A stretch of 37,011 nt of DNA from Sphingomonas asaccharolytica NBRC 15499. Lineage in GTDB: Bacteria; Pseudomonadota; Alphaproteobacteria; Sphingomonadales; Sphingomonadaceae. Under the pieces are notes generated by a model, which worked only from the letters and a program-made list of their open reading frames with translations, made no database searches and was not told the DNA's origin. Positions within the stretch are counted from its first letter, which is position 1; each line of letters begins with the position of its first letter. The DNA is taken from assembly GCF_001598355.1 (NCBI RefSeq), contig NZ_BCYU01000048.1, positions 1-37,011 on the forward strand, in the 5' to 3' direction. The translations under genes were made by a program, and so were the position numbers. Shown here in pieces: positions 36,991-37,011 of this stretch.

Positions 36991-37011
36991 TATCTGATAA
37001 TCCTCCCCGGA

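Noticed and set aside
1..37011. CRISPR arrays, insertion sequences, or phage/defence gene sets.
   Set aside because: No regularly spaced direct repeats, transposase or integrase motifs, or defence-domain combinations were seen when reading both strands.

Overview
The window is high-GC DNA from an alphaproteobacterium, most likely a Sphingomonas-type member of the Sphingomonadaceae. Supporting signs are a CpdR-type response regulator beside a tRNA-Val(GAC), two TonB-dependent receptors (one in a sigma/FecR/receptor operon), many GST, SapC, DUF1289 and BolA genes typical of that group, and short palindromic intergenic elements. No phage, integrase, transposase or CRISPR array was seen. This assignment is inference; no database search was possible.

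Layout: (1) 1-3541: a terminator, then a small membrane protein, a winged-helix regulator, a membrane-anchored linalool-dehydratase/isomerase-like protein and a diacylglycerol-kinase-family protein. Two perfect 17-bp palindromes of one consensus lie in front of the first and third genes. (2) 3647-11318: ordinary metabolism: MBL hydrolase, exported dienelactone-hydrolase-like protein, GST, a DEAD-box helicase (rhlE) with a DUF1289 gene, an exported hypothetical protein, an FAD-linked oxidase and a SapC-family protein. (3) 11319-11811: no protein gene, but a well-formed candidate small RNA with promoter, UUCG hairpin, anti-Shine-Dalgarno-like linker and terminator. (4) 11812-13221: a TetR gene divergent from a DUF1772 gene, around a nearly perfect 52-bp palindrome holding two operator copies; the DUF1772 reading frame carries what looks like the amputated C-terminus of an NmrA-type oxidoreductase. 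(5) 13332-14836: N-formylglutamate amidohydrolase, cpdR, tRNA-Val.

(6) 14860-24477 is an envelope/glycan region. On the minus strand five genes overlap or nearly touch: GT2 glycosyltransferase, ChbG/HpnK-type deacetylase, ECF sigma factor, FecR anti-sigma, and STN-type TonB receptor. On the plus strand are a polyprenyl-phosphate-sugar (GT39/ArnT-like) transferase, a DUF2141 protein, a small HTH protein, a 59-residue zinc-ribbon-like protein and an exported polysaccharide deacetylase. The overlaps suggest that surface signalling and glycan modification are co-expressed.

(7) 24649-33524 looks like an uptake/catabolism block: a TonB receptor, an acyl-CoA ligase, an exported type-B carboxylesterase translationally coupled to an MFS transporter, a divergent TetR regulator, and an epoxide-hydrolase-like alpha/beta hydrolase. 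(8) 33634-36990: a minus-strand run of bolA, GST, Nudix, pirin and a small membrane protein apparently broken by a one-base deletion, divergent from a J-domain protein with a putative zinc site.

The most novel-looking items are the palindrome-controlled LDI-like/DgkA-like locus, the candidate small RNA at 11555-11660, the double TetR operator, and the sigma/FecR/receptor operon fused to glycan enzymes.
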